Below are positions 58,921 to 64,000 of a DNA stretch of 64,000 bases, in pieces. The stretch is from Liriodendron chinense (Eukaryota > Streptophyta > Magnoliopsida > Magnoliales > Magnoliaceae), in assembly GCA_003013855.2 (NCBI GenBank), contig ML058505.1:2480001-2544000 (forward strand). The letters run 5' to 3'. Numbering within the stretch: the first letter of the stretch is position 1; every line of letters begins with the position of its first letter. The notes under the pieces were generated by a model, which had not been told where the DNA came from, ran no database searches, and saw only the letters and a list, made by a program, of their open reading frames with translations. A program made the position numbers and the translations under genes.

Positions 58921-60327
58921 TGTAATACCACAAAAATTTAGGCACACGAGTAGGTATACGAGTGCGTGTTCATACGAGAGAAATAAAATTCTAGGCCGTG
59001 TTGTTCGCACACATACACAAAGGTATACACTTTTATACATATCCCGACACTTTTAAGACTCTGAAAACTTAGTATACTTAGTTAAGTCAAGAGACGGACC
59101 GTTAGAATGATCTATCGTTGCTAAACAGGAACATCTAACCATCCACTTCGATTTCGAACTACGCGATCAACGTAAACTCGTCGTACGATCTTCACATCGT
59201 CCTGTACACATGTTTATCTATAAATCTGATCCGTACATCTCGTCTATCACCAGGCGTATACTTAGATCATTGATCTCCCAACTCAATGAACCTCCTCAGG
59301 CGTGTTTATAACACTCCAGGATTTTAGAATAATTTAAATTATAATTTAGTTAATTCTTTAATAAATTAAATAACTTTAATATTGATAAATTGATATTAAA
59401 TAATCCGTAGGGAATTTTAGTATGGTTCCTTTATTAAAATTGCTTAGAATAAGCCCTAGAACAGTTTAGAAGCATTAGATTTCATAAAACTCACAAATTT
59501 ACAATAATTAAGAAAATGCCATTAGTTAACTTAAGTTAAACGACCATTTTTAAGTTTTATGATTTCTGGAGATCACTTTCACACAAAACTTTACTATAAT
59601 GTTTATGGGCATATTTTAACAGTACACATCAAATTTCAGCCCTCCGATCATCCTACAAATACCCTAATCAGAAATCGGGTCATAAGTGGGCCATCTAGCA
59701 TCGGATCTGCCTCATTTTTGGTGTCATGCCTTAAAATTTTGTGGCCTACCTGATGAATGGACTGGATTTGTCCCATGCATCATTGTGGGACCATGTACAT
59801 GGCCAGCGTATGTCACGCACGGTCAAACCGCGTGTTTGACCGTGCAGACCGGACGGAGGAGTGAGAAGACTCCTTCTTGACTCTATGACAGCAGCGCCCG
59901 CTGCCGACCTGGGCGCTTAACGCCGTACCATCTGTGGACCCCACATCTAAAATCCAAACCGTCCATCTGATTTATCTCCCCGACGCCAACAATCCTCGTA
60001 AGTTTCTCGATCAACAGTTGCGCATCGGATCTTTTCCAATCTACCGTCCGAACAAAGAAAGATTAAGATCCGACCTATCACTTTGCATGGGCACTCCAAA
60101 CTTCACCCAGAGCTTATTGTGGACCCTACCTACCATCCCTACGATTCCTAAGCGATAAAGTGCAAGAAAGTCGGATGGGGTGATTCCCAGGCGGTTCCAA
60201 CGCCAAAACCGTCAACCTGTCCAGATCCGAATCCAACTTGGATTCGAAAATCTCCAACTGTCCTCAATGTGCACTCTTGCTTGGCTATAAAACTGACCGT
60301 CTGCTCCGCCTTCTTTCAAAGAAACCT

Positions 60328-60364
<37 letters not shown>

Positions 60365-61984
60365 GTTAGAAAGAGAGAGGGAGGAGAGAGAGAGAGAGCT
60401 AGCGTGTGATCTAGCTATCATGTGAAGGACCCACCTATTGCTGCTATTCCTGTTGCTGCTGGGAGAACCCTCAGCAAAGAAGAAGCAGCAGAAGAAGAAG
60501 AGAAGAAAAAGGAAAGAAGAAAGAGAAATGAAGTAGAAGGAAGAAGAAGGAGAAATTCTGTTGAGTTAACCCAGCGAGTCAACTCGCTGAGTCGACTCAG
60601 ATTCTGAAATCCGAAATTATTCAAGCATAGGGATGTCATAACGGTGAGTGATTCATCTCAGAATTTTTGGTTGATTTTCTTTTCCATAGGCTTACGTTCT
60701 TTGGCATCCAATTTTCAATTTTACATAGAAATTCACATTAGGAATCTTAAGTAAATGTCTGCTATTCAATCTCTTCCTTATCTAAGGTTTTGGGTTGTGT
60801 TTTATTATTGCGAATAATATAGATTCTAGGTAAGGAATCCATCCCATGTTTCTATTCCTAATTTTCGTCTTTTAACCATTGCTCTTCCTAGTTAGTTTCT
60901 CTTTTCTTAACTCTTCCTTTTTAAACACACGTATTATAATTTGAGGTGAACCTAACTTAGGAATTAAGATAACTTAGGTTTGAATCATAGACAAGATGTC
61001 GCCCGTGAAATAATCCTAATGAGTCGTCAAAATACTAATACTTTACCTAACGACCTTTTCATTAACCAAGACCTAAGTTTAAATGAAGAATTACTAAAAT
61101 AATGATAACACATGCATGGTGTGATTGGACTTGAGTTTGCTATGCATTGTATGCTTGATGAATGCTTCCATAAACATATACATGTGCATACATTTATACA
61201 CTGCGACAGAACAGGAGCATGGTTGATTTGACTCCTGGCGTGCATGATTGATTTGCCGCCTCGCTGTACCGGTTAGGTGAGCATGGTTGATTTGCGACAA
61301 GTTCCTAATATTCAGTGGCAGCGAGTTCTGGTCGTTTCACTTATTGAGCATGGTTGATTTGCTCGGTTGGATCAATGGTGCATGGTTGATTTACCCACTG
61401 GCGTGCATGGTTGATTTACCGCGTCACTGTACAGGTTAGGTGAGCATGGTTGATTTGCGACAGGTTCCTAATGTTCAGTGGTAGCGAGTTCCTAGATGTT
61501 TATTGCTCTCACACATATCATAACATACATGACCTCATGATAATCATGTTCCATTTATAATAAATCAAAAAGCTGTACCAATCATAACCTCATTCTCGTA
61601 TTTTTCATACAATTTTATTCGTTGATGATTCACATCCTATCTCTTATTAACTGGAATATTACTTGTGATGAAAATGACCTCACTGGACTTTTAGCTCACC
61701 AAAATCACCACAATTATTGCATGTCTTTAGGAAGAAAAGGACGTAGGCAGAGCAGAGTATTCAGATGGTTACGTACTACTCAGGCACCAACCGTAGTCGA
61801 TTTATTTTGAAAAATTCAATGTAATAAGACATTAGTGGAAAATAAACTTTATATTTGGGATTTATTTTAATTATGCGATGTGTGGAATGGAATCTCAAGG
61901 AATCCATGCTTGAATTTTAAATTCACACCCTGGAACTCAGGCTTTGGATTGTTGTACTCGAGTCTCGAATTTCGGGACGTGACA
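58921..61984 (+). repeat. Solo LTR, 3,064 bp, probable Tekay/Del-type chromovirus, perfect TSD
   Basis: Starts TGTAATACCACAAAA and ends CGGGACGTGACA; TSD TGCTG at 58,916-58,920 and 61,985-61,989. The end words and the very long LTR resemble Tekay/Del elements (inference). It contains (GA)n at 60,331-60,361, a GAGTCAAC-type patch at 60,565-60,600, and repeats of GCATGGTTGATTT at 61,210-61,460. Confidence 0.85.
61200..61490. repeat. GCATGGTTGATTT repeats within the solo LTR
   Basis: About eight copies of GCATGGTTGATTT(G/A)C; also a 180-bp direct repeat (CGCGTCACTGTACAGGTTAGG against CGCCTCGCTGTACCGGTTAGG at 61,419 and 61,257). Confidence 0.75.
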
Positions 61985-61989
61985 TGCTG

Positions 61990-63058
61990 TTTGGGCAGGT
62001 TGCTGTTTTGTGCGTGACAGCATATTGCTGTTTCGTGATGAGCGGGCTGCATCTAGGCCCAGTTCAGTGGACAGGCCCGCTAGGCCCAGTCCAGTAGGCC
62101 AGGCCTGATAGGCCAAGCCCTATGAATCAGGCCCGCTAGCCCGCCCCAAGCCCAATCAATCCAACTTATTATCCTCTTTAAGCATGATTTGTCTAATTTT
62201 TAGGACATATGAAATGTTTTAATCCTATTCAAAATATAATTTTTTGGACCATAAAGATATAAATATGGTTATTAATTATTGAGGTTCAAATTTGGCCTAA
62301 AATAGGGCCATTACCCGTGTGTTTTGAGGTTGATATTTAGTTGTTGACCATTAAGAATTTAAACCAACCATTCTTTAGAATACATTTGAGCCTACGGGTG
62401 GTCAACATCAGCCATGTTTTAGGTTGAATTAGAACTTTTGCAGAATGGTTCGTTGTGGGCAGAACCATGTAGCAATCATTGGGTCTGGAAGTGGGGATTG
62501 GAGCTTGTTGTGTTAGCCACCAAAATGACCTTAATTGGCAAAGATTTCTACTTCTAGACTTCTGTACTTGGAATTCAGTGACCCTCCATTATCGGATTGC
62601 ATTCAATTGCGTTCATAGCTAGACAGGCTGGTGGTCAGAATAAAAAAGTATCATCGTTTAGCTGAATGTGAGCGGGATGGAGTGATTGGTGATGATGATA
62701 TAAGTTTGAGAGACTCATTTCATCCAAAGATGATGGTCGTCTTAGATTTATTCCACTAGCATTGATCAGCTTCATGTTCAGTAGAGCCTTCTGTATGTTA
62801 CAATTTCGCTCAAATGAGGAATTGTGATGATACGCTGGGCTCTTGCTAGATTTTGATGATCATGGTCCATCATCATTCTGGGTCATTTGATTGAAGGCCC
62901 AAATCAATCGAATGTAGATACATGCATAATGTTTGTAGTTTATATTCATGCATTGTTATATGGGACTTGTTTATTGATGTGAGTTTTATGTTTTGAATGT
63001 CCAGCTATGACTATTTCCTAATGTTCCAACTTAATTCAATTTTATACATTTGCTTATT
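61990..63058 (+). other. Between solo LTR and gag: no gene seen
   Basis: 62,040-62,150 is GGCCCGCTAGGCCCAGTCC-word DNA; the rest is AT-rich and would be copia leader or an inserted host piece. Confidence 0.4.
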
Positions 63059-63640
63059 GGGTCTAATTATTCAAAATGGAAGTCGTCCATTGAAATAGTC
63101 CTAAGTTGCATGGACTTGGACCTAGCCCTAGAGGAAGTAGAGCCTCCCATTCTATTTGACTTCAATTCGAATAAGAAAAAGGCTCACTACAAGGCCTAGA
63201 CCAAGTCAAATAAGATGTGTCTTAAGATCATAAAGAACTTGATTTCTGAGACCATACAGGGTGTCATGCCCGACACCGAGAAAGTTAAAGAGTTCTTGAC
63301 TGAAATAAGAAAACGATTTGAGAAATCGGATAAAGTTGAGCTGAGTTCACTTCTACATAAGTTGACTCAAGCTACCTATAACGGTCAAGGAAATATCAAG
63401 GAGTACATTGGTGGATTATCTGATGTGGTGGCTAAACTCCTCGCATTAGGCCTTAAGATTGAGGATAAACTCCTGATTTTTTTAGTTCTGAACTCCCTCC
63501 CTCCACAGTTCGGTCAAATCCAAATCAGCTATAACACTTAAAAGAAAAGTGAAAATTGAACGAACTAATATCTCAGTACGTTTATAAGGAAGAGAGACTC
63601 AGAAGGTCGAGCAAGACACAAAGTGCACACCTAGTGACAT
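63059..63640 (+). pseudogene. Copia gag (UBN2-type capsid region), broken
   Basis: The frame reads SNYSKWKSSIEIVLSCMDLD and a KKKAHYKA segment up to a TAG (63,197) where the family has Trp, then is open through VMPDTEKVKEFLTEI, LSSLLHKLTQATYNGQGNIK and FLVLNSLPPQFGQIQISYNT to a TAA (63,539). A one-base shift restores KLNELISQYVYKEERL just after a TGA (again Trp position). Gag forms the virus-like particle. It lies downstream of the same-strand primer site at 53,844 and is interpreted as the body of that element. Confidence 0.88.
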
Positions 63641-64000
63641 CTGGTCAAGGATAAAAAGGTCATAAGAAAAGGAGGCACACTTCAAGAAAGCGTTCTATGG
63701 GTCTTGTGGATGGCAATCAGCCTAACTCTAGAAGAATATTAAAGAAGAAAAAGTGGGGTCCTAATGATGGCTGTTTCTTCTACAAGAAGCCTAGTCATCA
63801 GAAGAAGGATTGTGAAGGATTTAAAGAATGACTCGTTTCTAAGGGTAAGAACCATATTTTAGTTTGTTTTGAATCAAATTTAGCTGATGTGTCCATAGAC
63901 TCCTAGTGGATAGATTCTGATGTAACTATTCACATATGTAATTCCATGCAGGATATGCTCCAAAGCTGGACACCAACTAATTATGCAGAGAGATCAGTCT
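63640..64000 (+). pseudogene. Copia gag zinc knuckle and start of protease, broken, runs off right edge
   Basis: CCHC knuckle at about 63,767-63,811 (CFFYKKPSHQKKDC) with the second Cys changed to Tyr; then a TGA (63,828), then ADVSIDS, TAG, and WIDSDVTIHICNSM, the protease active site DSG changed to DSD. Each difference from the family is a G to A change on this strand. Confidence 0.85.

Noticed and set aside
1..64000. tRNA, rRNA or other structural RNA genes
   Set aside because: No tRNA A/B box pairs with a cloverleaf, and no rRNA-like stretch was recognised; the only tRNA-like word is the primer site at 53,844.

Overview
This window is nuclear DNA of a flowering plant. It carries plant-lineage LTR retrotransposons (Tat-like, Athila-like, copia, probable Tekay/Del-like), introns with GT..AG borders, a CIPK regulatory domain, a split PET100-like gene, telo-box (AAACCCTA) leaders, CT-rich leaders and many foldback elements built on GTGGGNCCCAC-type words. 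Those foldback words are reminiscent of magnoliid-type genomes, but that taxonomic guess is weak. Most of the 64 kb is mobile or decayed sequence; real host coding sequence is only a few hundred bases.

Layout. (1) 1-12,380: 3' part of a large Tat-lineage Ty3 element on the + strand, recognised by a 3' LTR (10,864-12,380), a polypurine tract, hypervariable tandem repeats upstream of the LTR, and two plant-mobile-domain (PMD) type genes on the opposite strand. These antisense genes contain spliceosomal-type introns; gene 1 (3,273-4,766) is intact when its 117-bp intron is removed, gene 2 (<1-1,641) has two in-frame stops. (2) 12,381-17,969: 3' half of an Athila-like Ty3 element (RT, RNase H, integrase, 3' LTR) with frameshifts and stops. 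The Tat element appears to have inserted into its pol just upstream of RT. (3) 17,970-36,070: non-coding DNA with foldback MITEs, two hAT-like non-autonomous elements with target-site duplications, long poly-C/poly-G runs, a pair of inverted homologous first exons (21,490 + and 25,961 -), and a LINE fragment. (4) 36,137-44,387 (-): the best host gene, a two-exon gene for a 75-residue PET100-like mitochondrial protein, with an 8.0-kb intron holding a LINE fragment, a Ty3 gag relic and a repeat-rich DNA element. (5) 44,490-53,000: a GTGGGGCCCACC minisatellite, foldback elements, a third hAT-like insertion, and at 52,977 the C-terminal (NAF + PPI) part of a CIPK kinase gene. (6) 53,379-64,000: a nest. 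A decayed copia element (LTR-like block, tRNA-iMet primer site, leader, gag and start of protease at 63,059-64,000) is interrupted by an Athila-family solo LTR, which itself contains a solo LTR with a perfect 5-bp TSD, and by a third, 3.06-kb solo LTR with a perfect 5-bp TSD.

Most notable signals: the intron-bearing antisense PMD genes inside the Tat element; dense palindromic GACCGGTC dyads placed upstream of the TATA box in LTRs of two different families; a comparable TGAGTCA array in the Tat LTR; a GC-rich box used three times in the Tat element; three hAT-like elements with one TIR style but different internal words; and a 36-bp triplication that overlaps the stop codon of the PET100-like gene. 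All calls come from reading the sequence; no database search was possible.
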